Part shown: piece after piece, positions 34,221 through 46,120 of the stretch
Position numbering within the stretch: position 1 is the first letter of the stretch
Layout: each line of letters starts with the position of its first letter
NCBI GenBank assembly: GCA_951802425.1
Contig: OX637805.1
Span: 2,480,001 to 2,544,000 of the forward strand
Direction of reading: 5' to 3'
Source of the DNA: Clavaria fumosa
Lineage: Eukaryota; Basidiomycota; Agaricomycetes; Agaricales; Clavariaceae
DNA length: 64,000 bases
The notes under the pieces: model-generated
What the model saw: only the letters and a program-made list of their open reading frames with translations
Told to the model about the DNA's origin: nothing
Databases searched by the model: none
Made by a program: the position numbers and the translations under genes

Positions 34221-37200
34221 TTAAGGCTGGGCATCTTGACCAGCCAACTTTGCTTTGTCAGGGTGCTGGAGGAAGAAGTCACAGAGCAGTGTTGCCACAT
34301 TGGTGAGGTTCCACTGAGGCTCCCAGGTGTTCTCCTCCACAGGGTATCCCAACCACTTCACCAGGTACTTCACCCCACATCCAACCTTTTTGACATCAAG
34401 AATCTCCTCAACATCATACTCCAAGTGGTCATCATCAATCATGGGAGGTGGGGGCAGAGGCAAGTTCTGAGAAAGGAAAGAGGGAGCAACATACAGGGTG
34501 AGCAGCACCTCATTGAAGACTTGATGGATATGCCAGGCCCAAGGGAGCTTGAGGTGATACCCCACCAGTCCCACCTTCTCCTCAACCATGAAGGGGCCTG
34601 CACACTTGTTGCCAAGCTTTTTAGAGGGTCAGTCCATCTTCAGGTTCCTAGTGTCCAGCCAGACCAGATCTCCTTTGGAATACTCATGACCTGGGTGCTT
34701 TCCCACATTGTAACTCTTCTTCATTGCTGCTGCTGCTTTCTTCATTGCCTCTTTGGCTGCTCTTTGGGATTCTGTGAGCTTAGCCAGCCACTCATCTGCT
34801 GCCGGGTTCACCTCTGTGGGTGGGCAGAGTTCCCCATTCCATGGGTGCTGGCCATACTTGAGGAAGAAGGGTGTCTGCCCTGTTGCTGAGTGTTCATGGT
34901 TGTTAAGGGCAAATTCCGCAGTGGACAACCAATCAGCCCAGTCATCCTGGAGGTGATCCACATAGGCCCAGAGGTAAATCTCCATCTCCTGGTTCGCCCA
35001 CTCTGTCTGTCCATCAGTCTGCAGGTGGAAAGCTGTGCTTGGGTTTGCTTTCACTCGTATCATGGAGTAGAACTCCTTCATGAATCAAGACATAAACTGG
35101 GATCCCCAGTCACTCATGACCTTATGTGGCACTCCATGGTTGCAGAATACCTGGTCCCAGAGGAGGTGTGCTGCTCCAAGTCCTGTGAGGTCAAGTCCAA
35201 TCCCTTCCAGCAGTGTCTGCTTTGTGAACTTGTCAACAATAACAAGGATTGCATTGTGTCCATGTGAGAGGGGGAGGGGCCCAATGATATCCCAAGTGAT
35301 TACTGACCAGGGACCATCAGGAACAGGATGTGGGTGGAGTGGGGCAGTGCGCTTGGTACAGTCGGGCTTTGTTCACTGGCATGTCTCACACCCCTGGGCA
35401 TACCGATCTGCATCTTTCACCATGCCCACCCACCAATAGGACCTCAGCAATGCTGCTCTCAGCTTCCATGGTCCAGGGTGCCCAGCTGTGGAGAGGTCAT
35501 GCTCAAAAGCAAGGACAGCCTCACAGGCCTCCTCTGGTACCCACATGATCCCACCCTTTCACCCGAGTCCCATCTGATCCCATGTCCACTCATCATCAAG
35601 CCCCTCTGGCTTCTGTGCATGTACCATGCTATTTTTCTGGAGTAGTGTCTCCATTTCCAATATGAGCGACACACAGACCTTGGCCTCAGGGAAGACCTGT
35701 ACTGGGGCATCTTCCTGTACCATCTCCCCATAATCTGGCCTCTGGGAGAGTGCATCAGCTTTCGTATTTGACTTCCCAGTGCAGTACTTTATCTTGAAGT
35801 CAAAGCACTGGAGCTCCCCAACCCAACAAACTTGCCTCAGCTTTAACTTCTGGGGCTTCCAGAAGTACTGAAGATTTGCATGGTCCATCCAGATCTCAAT
35901 CATCTCCTCTGCTCCAATGAGGTATGCCTGCCACTCACATAGTGCCCAAATCACAGCCAAGAACTCCTTGTCATACACATCATAGTTCCTCTCTGCTGCA
36001 GTGAGGGCCTTGGAGATATAGTCCACAATTCTCCAGGTCCCATCCGTCTGCTGCTGCAAAAGCACTTCACCAGTCACCAGGTTACTTGCATCTGTCTCTA
36101 CCTTCCATCTCCCCTCATCCTGTGGCAGGGCCAAGACTGGGGCCAATACAAGTGCTAAGCGGAGATCTTGGAAAGCCACTTCCTCGTCTTCCTCCCATTT
36201 CCACAGTACCTTCCCAGTTAGCCAGAATAGTAGTTTAGCTCAGGCAGAGAGGTTCAGGATGTGCCAACAGAGGTAGTTTAGCATCCCATTAAACCTCTGG
36301 ACCTCTTTCACATTCCTCAGTCATGGCCAGTTACAGATCACCATGCCTTTAGCTGGGTCATGCTCCAAACAGTTGTGGGAGATCTTCATCCCAAGGAAGA
36401 GGATCTCATCCTTTTCAAACTCACACTTGCTGAGTCTGAGACACAGCCCATTCTCCCTGAACTTCCACAGGACCCAATCCATCCAGTACCACTGTGTTGC
36501 CAAATCCTCTGCAAACACAATGACATCATCCACATAAGCTTGCACATGTCCTCCTGCAATCTCCTCCCTCAGCACATGGTTCATGAAATGTTGGAAAGTG
36601 GGAGGCACATTCTGCAGTCAAAACCACATGACAGCTGGTCCAAAGAGTCCACAAGGTGTCAAGAAGGCACAGCAGTGCTGGTGCTTGGGCCAGACCTGCA
36701 TGGATGGAAAGCCTCCCTTTGCATCGATCTTAGAGTAAATTGAGGCTCCCTTTAGCACATCCACTGTGTCTTGAATCTGGGGGAGGGGGTACTTGTCCTC
36801 GACCAGGTGTGCATTCAGCCTCAAGTAGTCAATAATCAGCTGCAGCTTGTTCTTCTCATGTTTGAAGAAGAAAGGGCTAGCATATGGGGATTTTGAGGGC
36901 CAGATACATCCAGAAGCCAGCTGCTCATCTACCCAATGGTTCATCTCTACCATCTCATCTTGTGTCAAAAAATATAGCTTGGAGGAAAGGTGCTCAGGGT
37001 CCTTTTTGAACTTGATCTTAATATTGAAGTCCAGTCAGGAGTGGGGAAGCTCATCCCACTTCACTTCACTAAAAACTGAAGGGTAGTGGCTGGGCCAATT
37101 GGGGGTAGGGCCAGAGTTGGGAAAATGGGTGTCTGGAATACTCGCAGATGTGAGGGTACTTGTTTTCAGGGGTACAGGGGCTTGAGGGGATGGAGAACAC

Positions 37201-37556
37201 TGTGGGGGGCAGTGGGTAAGGCTCAGCTCTGCCTTTTTCCAGTTGATGTCAGGGTTGTGTCACTTCAGCCAGTCATGCCCAAGGATCACCATGTGAGACT
37301 GGGTCTTTCCTAGCAGAAAGTGGATCTGCTCCTGGTGGTCACCAACCCTCACCAGCAAATCTATCCCATACCAGACCTTTCCATTTCTGTTCTGCATCCC
37401 ATCCACATTGTACATTGTGATTGGGTTTGGCAGAGGAGATGGCTCTAGTCCCACTCTTTTCACCCACTCCAAGTCCATGAAGCAGTTGGTGCACCCTGAG
37501 TCGACAAGGGCCTTCATTGTGGCTGACTTGCCAGTGCTGAGAGCCTCCAAGTGCAC
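34221..37556 (-). pseudogene. Gypsy element 2 pol with C-terminal chromodomain
   Basis: Reading from the right: protease (MKALVDSGCTNCFMDLEWV, intact D-S-G), then reverse transcriptase (ASPFFFKHEKNKLQLIIDYL, YSKIDAKGG, and the active site VQAYVDDVIVFAED, still Y-V-D-D), RNase H (KVETDASNLVTGEVLLQQQ, YDVYDKEFLAVIWALCEWQ) and integrase (HLQTDGQTEWANQEMEIYLW). The last frame, 34221-34589, ends with a chromodomain (EYDVEEILDVKKVG, KYLVKWLGYPVEENTWEP). Stops and frameshifts separate the pieces at about 36617, 36310, 35560 and 34625. A chromodomain usually directs integration to heterochromatin, which fits the nested location. Confidence 0.88.
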
Positions 37557-37599
37557 CTGGATGGCTAGCTCTCATGGCACATGTTTCCCCACTTCTGGT

Positions 37600-38924
37600 G
37601 GCACCATGGTTGGGTGCTCTGCCAATCTCACTTCCTCCTTCACCTCAGCTCCAATTCAGGTATGTCTCCACTGCAAGATAGTATATTGGGGTATACTTGC
37701 AGCAGGCACAGGGACAGAAAGGGGGCTGGCACAGTTCTTCTCCCCAGCAGGAGCCCTCCTCTCTCTCTCATACAGCTCCAGGCAGGCTCAGAGCCATGCA
37801 ATCTCTTTCTCATATTCCTCCACCATTCAGGGGGCACCTGATACTGCACAGGTTTGGGCCCTTGGGACCTGCAGATGCATATCAGGCAGGGGGCAGAATC
37901 AGACAGCATGGCCAGTCTGGTGGCATCAGAAACAACATCTCTCGGCAGCAGGGGCCCATCCTTGGCCCATGGCCACATCCAGAGGGTGTGAGAGGGTCAC
38001 AGCAGGTTGCAGAAAGGTCGTGGTGGGTTGCGGTGGGGTTGCAGTGGGTCATGTAGGGATCACGGTAGGTTGCGGTAGGGTCATGGCGAGTCATGTGTTT
38101 TGTTCTGCGACTATACCATCAAATTGTCTCTGCTGGGCATCAAGTTTTTCTGCCAGCATCCTCCATCCTCCATAAGTCTCTGGCATTGGGGAGACACCAT
38201 AGATCCTCCCTAGTGAGTCCCCACTAACCTCCTACTCAGGCTCAGCTCCAGCCAATGGACCAGGATGTCTGAGCTCTTCTCTTCACTCAATCCTGCCTGT
38301 CAGAACAGCATCTCAAACTTCACAAAGAACTCCAGCACCATCATGGCACCCTGTTTCAACCCTGCAATATCTGTGAGGGCAGTCACATGGTCATTTGGGT
38401 CATCAAATGTCTGCTTCATCTCATCTACAAACTCTGCCCAGGTTCTGGCCTTGCCATTACCCAGGATCTCTTCTGCTTTCATATTTGCCCATTCCACAGC
38501 GAATCCTTTTCCAGCAATTTTGCTCAGAGCAAAGAGGACCTTCACCAGGTCTGTAGTATAGGTAGTCAGGTTTGCCATAAACAGGAGGTGAAGGGATCAG
38601 AGGAATGTATGAAAGTTCCTTTTCTGCCCATTGAAGGCAACAGTTAGGTCCAGCATCATTCTATATCACTGTAAAATAAAGTTCCAGGCCTTGGGCACTC
38701 AGTATCACTCAGAGAGGGTCACAGTAGTTGTCCTCCAGGTCAGGTCATGTGTATCTACACACAGTAAAAAATTCATGTGGTTCTGTTACACACCATGGGC
38801 AAGGGAAAAGGAGAAGAGGATGATAGGGGCTGAGCTGTGACAATGTGTCACAGTTTGAAATTAAGGGTCCAGGCTAGCCAGGTTAGGACACAGGGCTAGG
38901 GCAGACAGGTGGATGTTAGTATTA
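37600..38924 (-). pseudogene. Gypsy element 2 gag and leader
   Basis: Heavily degraded. The best piece, 38300-38578, reads TTYTTDLVKVLFALSKIAGK and NGKARTWAEFVDEMKQTFDD, a gypsy capsid segment. Downstream a cysteine-rich zinc knuckle remnant lies near 37920-37950. The part next to the 5' LTR is untranslated leader. A second copy of this region is at 22801-23197. Confidence 0.72.
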
Positions 38925-39212
38925 TATCAGACTGGGTCTCACACAACTTAAGGGTAAGGTCATGACAACAATACTAACATAAGGGGAAAAGAGTACAAAA
39001 TAGGAAAAAGTGAAGTATATATACTGAACACTTCAGCATTTGCTGGTGTTCCCATGCTCAGACCTCTCGGATCATGTGACACACCCAAGCCCCAGGCCAT
39101 GTGATCTCACAATTATGTAATCCTCCACCACAGGTCATGTGAACTTCCAACAATCTTCTCTAGTTTCTCCACAACTCCTCTTTTGGGATGGCTTAGGTAA
39201 GTAATCCTAACA
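38925..39212 (-). mobile_element. Gypsy element 2, 5' LTR
   Basis: 288 bases, same length as its partner at 33922-34209. Differences between the two are mostly transitions. Confidence 0.9.
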
Positions 39213-39217
39213 CTCAT

Positions 39218-41541
39218 GCTGTGTCTTGTCGTCCCAAACTATGGGGTCTGGGTGGTTGTCTCAATTAAATATGACCTCACACTCAATTCTAACTTGTTGC
39301 TTATCTGGAAAATAGATGCAATAACCTCTAGACATGGTGTCAAAACCAACAAAATGGCCAGATTGTGCTTCCAACTCAAGTTTTCCAGTGTCAACAACCT
39401 TTACCCAAGCACAGGTGCCAAAAGGGACTGTGCGTGAAAGGTCAGGGTGTTTGCCATAGTGAGCAAAGAAGGGGGTGAGCCATCCAGAGCACAGGTAGGT
39501 GCTCTATTCTTTATCCAGGCTGCATGACTCATTGCCTCACCCCAGAGATTCCTCAGTAGCTGTGTGTTGATGAGCATGGCTCTCGCCAGCTCAACCTTGG
39601 TTCTATTCCAGTGTTCTGCCATGCCTACCTGCTCATGTGTGTTGTGAACAGTAAGTTCTCACTTTGTTCCCTTAGCAGCTAAGTGATCAGAAAAAGATTT
39701 CAAGGTGAATTCAGCAGCACGATCCAAATGTAGGTACTTTATTTTCATGCCATGTTGGGTTTCTGCAGCTGCCTCAAACCTTTTGTAGGCATCAAAGACC
39801 TTGGACTTCTGGCATGCAAGGTGGAGTTTGGTCCATCGCATTGTGTCATCAACAAAATCGATAGTGTAACAGTTAGACCCAAGGGATTGGACTGATGCGG
39901 GCCCCCACATGTCAGTGTGTATCTGCTCACCATAAGATTCTGCTTTGTTTGTAGCTTTCTGCAGGAACAGCTGTCAATGGAGTTTGGCCTGGGCACAGGC
40001 ATTGCAGAAAGGTGTGTCTGACATATCATTTACTTCAATCCCAAGAATCTTTCCTGACATTAGAGCATGCTTCACAGCACTGTAGTTTATGTGTCCAAGG
40101 ACACAGTGTGCCTCAAGCATGGTGAGTTTTTGAGCTTTTATAGCTACAGTATGTGCACAGCGTCTGATGCAGCAGATGGCCTTCCTATCCTGTATAGGCT
40201 GTTCATCTTGGGGATCAATGCTAAGACCTTTCCTTGACCATTCTTGACCTTACAGATATCCTCAGTAAACTCTGTCATATATCTGGCCTCAGAGAGTTTT
40301 CCAATGGATATAAGGGTAAATGCCATGGCAGGTGTGTGTGCGACATCTTTGAGCCTGAATGTAGTAGTCGACTGACCATTCAGGACTTGTAGAAGGACGT
40401 CACCATGGCTGATGGCATTTAGTTTCCTTCCATCAGCGGCTGTAATTGGCCTGCTGCTCGTCAGTGAGTAACTAATGAACATGGTTTTGTCTGGGCAGAA
40501 ATGTGCTGTTGCACCGCTATCCAGGATGACTTTGGATCGCCTAGGAAGTGTCGCCACAACTGCAGTGTCCTTGGACAGGTCATCTAGGCAAGTAAAAGCC
40601 AGATAACTATCTTGATTATCTTTCTTACTGGTTTGTGCAACTGCAGCATTTGCAGTATTGGTTTTCTTTTGCCAGGGAGCCTGCCCTTCCTTGGCACCTC
40701 CTTTCTGGAAACAGTTCGCAGTTTTGTGGTTAGTATGTTGACAGTTTCCGCATGGAGTTTTGTCTTCTGACAAGTTATTCTTTTCTCATTGGCCTTTGCC
40801 TTTCTTCACATGGAGTGCCACATCCCCAGATTTGGAGGATTGGTTGGTCAGTTCCCATTGCCTTGCCTCTTTGAGAATGATTCACATCAAGTCATTCGGG
40901 TTAAGGCTTTTTCTGGAGAGGTTTGTGCTATGTGAGATTGAGTGCAGAAGCATATGGTAGCTTGGAAGAATTGAGGTAAGTATGATGGTTGTGAAATCCT
41001 CATCAATGACTGAGGAGCCCATCACCTCTAGCTCTTCATGTATCTTGGTCATTGTGTTCAGGTGCATTTTCATGTCTCTGTCCTTGAGGCAGGTCATTGT
41101 CTGGAGCCTGTGGCAAGTATTGACCTTATGTAGCTGACTTTTCTGTGTAGCATCATTGTGGATTGCTATCCACATGTCATACAGAGGCAGATTTTTTATG
41201 AGGGTCACCAGGCAGGGCAAAACCATAGTGAGCATGATATGCTGGGCACTAAACTGTTTTTGTTCATAGTCATCACTCTTTTTCTCTTTTTCTTCCAGTT
41301 CCTCATCTGTAGCCCTGACCCTGGGAGTTTTCATTGAGATTCCATCTACTAAGAGGTAAGGAAGAGGTTTTGTGCAGTCCCATAGACATGTCTGATCAAG
41401 CCTTGAGCTCCCATAGCAGTCAGGGCCTTTGACTCATAGTTGGGCCAGTTGGCTCCATCATCTCAGAGTTGGGGAACTGCAATGGCATTGCTTGTAGAGC
41501 TGGCAGATGTTGTGTCAGGGTGCATAATGAATCTCATAATC
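39218..41541 (-). pseudogene. Copia copy B: gag, protease and integrase
   Basis: From right to left: gag (EEKEKKSDDYEQKQFSAQHI, LKDRDMKMHLNTMTKIHEEL), a nucleocapsid knuckle (CGNCQHTNHKTANCF), protease region (VILDSGATAHFCPDKTMF, intact D-S-G-A), the pre-integrase segment, and integrase (FDAYKRFEAAAETQHGMKIK, LHLDRAAEFT, then NRTKVELARAMLI, LWGEAMSHAAWIKNRAPT). Several stops and frameshifts. The protein continues beyond gypsy element 2 at 33775-33916. Confidence 0.88.
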
Positions 41542-41782
41542 TGTAGAAAAGCAACTAGTGTCTGTATATTAGCTCAGTCAATGTAAAGACTGTGCTATAA
41601 CTATACCTAGTGTCCATATATTCTATCGTAACTCATTAGAGACAAATATAAGGCAGTTAAAAAGTAAGTACTCACAGCTCAGTCAATGTAAAGACTGAGC
41701 TGTGTCAAAAACATGGTGCGATGACTAAAAACATTAGTTGACTGTCTGCTTGAAACTGCAGTGAATGTGGATAAACCCAACA
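41542..41782 (-). mobile_element. Copia 5' LTR, copy B
   Basis: 241 bases, reverse complement of the LTR type at 21310-21550. In element orientation it starts TGTTGGGTTTATCC and ends CTTTTCTACA, followed by gag leader. Confidence 0.88.
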
Positions 41783-42040
41783 ATCAGCATTGAGCACTCT
41801 GATTGGTGGGTGAAAGTCATAAATCATCTGACCAGATGGTGATATCAACCTGCTATTGGGTCCATAATGAGTGGATGACAACATTGAACTGTGACAAGAA
41901 CTCCAACCACCAGGTTGATGCTGGGTGAGTAGGCAGACCATGGAGAAGTACTCAAGGTTCTTGTGGTCAGTAACTATGTTGACTGGGGTTTCAGAACCTT
42001 TGGGATATTGCCTCCAAGTGGTGAACACCTTGAAAGTTCC
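41783..42040 (-). pseudogene. Gypsy RNase H fragment
   Basis: Minus reading FTTWRQYPKGSETPVNIV and TDHKNLEYFSMVCLLTQHQP is gypsy RNase H. A third gypsy family fragment at the right margin of the island. Confidence 0.72.
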
Positions 42041-42074
42041 TTTTGTGAGGAGTGTTATAGTTGAGTTTGGAAAG

Positions 42075-42291
42075 TGATTGGATGGACTTCACCATCAGAA
42101 CAGTTGTCTGGTCTGATGCTTGCCAGTCTGCTTTCAACTCCTTGAAATTATCATTCACCTCTGCTCCAACCCTCTCACACTTCATCCCTGGAGCACTGCT
42201 GATTGTCAAAACTGACACCTCCAACTATGCCATCACCACAATTCTCTCTATGGTTCTTCCAGAGCTGACAGAGTACCTCCCAGACATGTGA
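42075..42291 (+). pseudogene. Gypsy reverse transcriptase/RNase H fragment in opposite orientation
   Basis: Plus reading VVWSDACQSAFNSLKLSFTS and LLIVKTDTSNYAITTILSMV is the RT to RNase H transition of a gypsy pol. It lies back to back with the fragment at 41783-42040, which would normally follow it, so a local inversion is likely. This is the last recognisable repeat before host genes resume. Confidence 0.72.
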
Positions 42292-42471
42292 TTTGGTTCC
42301 CTCAGCTTTTGCTTGGCTCGATGCCAGCCACATTTTGGCCAAGTCTATAACCAGCTTGTGAGAGGCAAAATATATATTTGTTCGGAGGTTTCTTGTACAA
42401 CAACAGGTGTTAGCTTATGGATATGGGGCATTCCTCGTGATGCGCCATCGAGATAAATTGATTCTGGTTCT

Positions 42472-43591
42472 TTATCGAGCCCAACCACTAGTTTGCTTAT
42501 CCGGATCAGTAAGCGGGACGTACTTGAACAAAGGATGAGTCACTTGATATGGAAGCCAAAGGAGGATGAAAAGTGTCGGGGAAGAAAAGGCTTACGACGA
42601 CGCCCATGAGCCTTTCCTTTGTGACTTCGCCGTGCTCGTCCTTGGTCACCTGCACGATCTCTTGGTATGCCGAGCCGACAGGGATGAACATCCTCCCTGG
42701 GCTCGCAAGCTGGTCTACTAACTCCTGGGGCAAATGCGGTGCCGCAGCGCCTACGTGGATTGCCGAATAAGGTCCAGCAGATGCATATCCTGTCCAAGTA
42801 CCACGCGCCGTACGAGCAAACACAACATTTAAAAAATTTCGAAGCAAAGGTTGAGTATGCTACGTGTGGAAATGGAAAGAGACGCACCTTCTCTACCGTC
42901 ACCGACGACGATCTCAATTCCTTTGTCGTCGAGAGCTTCGCCAAGGCCGGCGCGGCGTAGGTTATCTTTTGACCAGGCGCCAAGGGCCGGGATGTGCTCG
43001 ATGCCGACGACTTTCCCGCGGATCTGCCGAGCAGATCTCGTCGCCTCCTCATCGTGCGATGGGGGAGAAGGCGAGATGAGATGGTGCAGTACAGCGCAGA
43101 GATAGCCGGACCCGGAGCCGACGTCGAGCACTCTTGAGCCGGGTTCGAGATAAGGGAGGAGATGCTCTAGTGCGTATGCATGCTACGGGGTTAAAGAAAG
43201 AATCATGAGCTAATTTGTATACGACCCCTTGAGAAGACCGAATGCAAGAATTGCCTTTCATACCATGTGCGGGGCCGAGATAGTTGCCCCATGTCCAATC
43301 GACCTTTTCGTCGTGAGTGGTCCTTATTCAGTGAAATACAGCTGGGTTATGTGAGTACGCACTGAGGGGAATCGTTATACGCTACATGGTTGTGTTTCGA
43401 GTCAAGCACGAAGTGCGCCCTGTCGACTTCGCACATCGCCTGCGACGGGACCCACCAAAAATGAAGCTAGCTTCAAGGTTTTCGGGCACGAAGCCACGTA
43501 CGTCTGAGACGCGTTTCGATTTGACGATGCCGGCTTGGAAAAGGTTTTGGACAAGACCAGCATTTGAGAGAGCGCTGCACCGCCAAGCCAT
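42472..43591 (-). CDS. PCMT1: Protein-L-isoaspartate O-methyltransferase
   Basis: Repairs isomerised aspartates in aged proteins using S-adenosylmethionine. Six exons (43502-43591, 43363-43439, 43264-43303, 42888-43182, 42596-42789, 42472-42522) sum to 747 bases, 248 residues. The N-terminus [20 protein letters not shown], the family stretch [20 protein letters not shown], the SAM-binding motif [23 protein letters not shown] and [19 protein letters not shown] all match. The terminal exon reads [17 protein letters not shown] short insertion rich in Ser/Pro follows HHLIS. It is the first intact host gene to the right of the repeat island. Confidence 0.95.
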
Positions 43592-43846
43592 GGTCGTCGA
43601 GTCGAGGACACAAGGTGTCTCATTTAGACGAGTGTCAGCGAGCCGAGCAAAGGTCTATTTATGGTGGTAGGTTGCCGGGCTGTGATTGAAACACGCAATC
43701 GCACGAAGTCATCACGTGACCTTTCGACACCTGCACCAATATAAAGCACAATTTCCAAACGGACTTGGCATCAGCATTGGACTGCAGCAACGCACATCAG
43801 AGAGCACTTGAGCTGGCTCTCACTCGTACCACCGTCATCTGAAGCG
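43592..43846. promoter_or_regulatory. Shared upstream region of PCMT and transporter
   Basis: 255 bases between divergent starts. Contains one CACGTGAC box at about 43713, a candidate bHLH site; other control elements were not recognised. Confidence 0.4.
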
Positions 43847-45713
43847 ATGTTTACGCTAAGCACACCTCTGATACCTCTGCTCGGCGTGGTATTCACGGTG
43901 AGTAGAAGTATTGATGCGAATTGGGCAAGTGGCTGAATTTAGTCATCAAAGTCCATCCTGGAAGTATTTTTGCTTTGCCTTGCAGGTTATGTCCTCGCGG
44001 TGCGCGGTGTACTCGACAAGAGGACGCAGAAGGTCTATTCTTACTTGTATTTGCGTTGAGCTGTCGTTGAATTGTCTCTTAGCAACTCAACAGGCTCAAT
44101 GTGAACCTCTTTACGCCATCTCTACTCTTCTCCAAGGTTGCATTCTTTCTGACTCCAGCGAGGCTCCGCGAGCTCTACGTCATCCCTATCCTATTCGTTG
44201 TCGTTACCCTGACCTCCATGTGTGTCGCGTTCTTCCTCGCTGCTCTATTTCGTCTACGCCCTTCGCAACGTTCCTTTGCGGTCGCAGCGGCCATGTTCAT
44301 GAATTCAAACTCGCTCCCCATCGCACTTATGCAAAGCCTTGTGATCACGGTGCCTGGGCTCAAGTGGGAGGAGGAAGACAACAAGAATGCGATGCTTGGT
44401 CGCGCCCTGACGTATCTCGTGCTTTATAGCACTTTTGGCATGGTGGTCCGTAGGCCTTCCTTCTGTATCTCTGTTCATCCGGTTTTGACGTTGGTTCTAG
44501 CTTCGATGGAGCTACGGCGTACGCCTCCTCGCGCATGCTGACAGCATACAAGTCCCTGAAGCCTCCGAACGCTCCCCGCTCCTATCGCACGAGCCGTCTC
44601 CCTCCGCTATACATTTACTCTCCTCTGGGCCTACACCGCCGAAATTAAAACGGACAAATGTCTTCTACACCTTTCCGAACACACCCAACGCTTCGCATAT
44701 AGATTTGCCGTCTTGCGCCTCGTCGTCGCGATATCATGCTGCCCCACCTCCCGTGATCATCACCCCCTCCGACACCGAAGTGGAGTCGGACGCTGACTCG
44801 GAGCCTGAAACGCGCTATACACTCTGTCCGCCTAGCCGGTTCAGCTCACCCCCTCCACCTCCAATTTCACCTTCCCTGCTTACCCAGACAACCGTTGTCT
44901 TGTCTGCGATAAACAAGTTCATGACTGCGCCGCTATACGCTGCAGCGCTCTCTCTCATCGTTGCGTTAACGCCACCGTTGCAACACGCGTTGGATCACCA
45001 TTTGACGCCTATCAAGTCAACACTTTCTGCCGCGGGCGGTTGTGCAATCCCGCTGACGCTAGTGGTCCTCGGTGCTTATTTCTACCATCCCCCTGCAAGG
45101 GAGGAACGTGAAGCAAGACGGGGGCGTGTGGGAGTTGACGACGACGACACGTGGAACGAGGCACCTGCAGAAGATGTACACAGGGCGGAACCGCGCAGGG
45201 TCAGCTCATTCATGAGCTTGAAGAATTTACGGGACGTGTTCCGGCGTGATCGCCGCAATGGCGTCGTCACCAAGAGCAGCAGCAGACCGGGGGAGACAAA
45301 AACCGTGGTGATTTCTATTGTAGCGCGCATGATTCTCACACCGTTGGTGCTGTTGCCTCTGATGGCATTGAGCAAGTCGTGGGATGTCCAAGCCGTTTTC
45401 GACGAGTTGCGTGACATCCCTCTTTCAAGCACGGAAATCATCTTTGATACTTAATCTTTTCGCAGCCCAGTGTTTGTTGTCTCCACCGTCCTGCTGATCT
45501 CCTCTCCTCCTGCGCTGACACTTGCCCAAGTTCGTCTCACTTGTTTCTTTATTTTTTGGACTCAGCTTGACGCTCATGCAGATCACACAAGCTGCTTCCG
45601 GGGACGCCTTCGAGCGGCTTATTTCGCGCACCATTTTCTGGGCTTATTGTGTCGTCACCCCGCCGGCTACAATGGTGTTCGTCGTGTTGGGTTTGATGTT
45701 GACAAGGCTGTGA
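43847..45713 (+). CDS. Auxin efflux carrier-type membrane transporter (PIN-like/AEC)
   Basis: Member of the auxin efflux carrier superfamily, multi-pass transporters of endomembranes; the substrate in fungi is unknown. Exons 43847-43901, 43986-44032, 44083-44445, 44501-45405, 45466-45529 and 45582-45713 sum to 1566 bases, 521 residues. Conserved stretches are RGVLDKRTQKQLNRLNVNLF, TPSLLFSKVAFFLTPARLRE, AAAMFMNSNSLPIALMQSL and near the end VLLISSPPALTLAQITQAAS and WAYCVVTPPATMVFVVLGL. A long hydrophilic loop (about residues 165-250) separates the two helix bundles. The donor of the first intron is uncertain: gtgagt at 43898 looks better but puts the next exon out of phase, so 43902 was used. 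Confidence 0.9.
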
Positions 45714-46120
45714 GGCCTTTCGAAAAATGTACAATACACATTTCTTGAGTTGTACACTACTTGGGCTCATAATGTCAATGCCGTGAGGCTATAAATTTCC
45801 ATAGCCAAGCCATCGTCCGGCGCGATGATGTATCAATTAGTCTTCTCCAGAATGTCCGGCGCACTATCAATACGTCTCACATATGCAAGACGCCTACATG
45901 ACTATGGATAAGGGGTCAAGTGTTCGTCATGATGGTTGACGAGATTTTAGGCCCGAAGGCCAGTGGGCATGGGTCATAGGCCAAGAAATTTGAAAAACGG
46001 GAATAGAACGTAAGGATTAGAAAGAAAGTAGTTCGGCGCACGGCGCACACCGAAGGGCCAGCAGGTCACCAGATAGCGACAAGGACGGCTGAAACGACAC
46101 GACTCTTTCCCAGAGCATAT
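45714..46120. other. Convergent 3' intergenic region
   Basis: 407 bases between the 3' ends of the transporter and the membrane protein. No coding feature or repeat recognised. Confidence 0.5.

Larger units (their letters stand above)
33922..39212 (-). mobile_element. Gypsy element 2, chromovirus, 5,291 bases, full length but inactive
   Basis: Two LTRs of exactly 288 bases (33922-34209 as 3' LTR, 38925-39212 as 5' LTR) flanked by the target duplication CTCAT (33917-33921 and 39213-39217). In element orientation the LTR starts TGTTAGGATT and ends CAGTCTGATA. A polypurine tract (aagaggggggtga) precedes the 3' LTR. Order: gag, protease, reverse transcriptase, RNase H, integrase, chromodomain. 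All frames are broken and CpG is nearly absent. Confidence 0.92.

Noticed and set aside
15894..42300. HMG gene plus repeat island as a mating-type locus
   Set aside because: In mushroom fungi mating loci carry homeodomain or pheromone/receptor genes, and none is visible here. An HMG gene alone is not enough.
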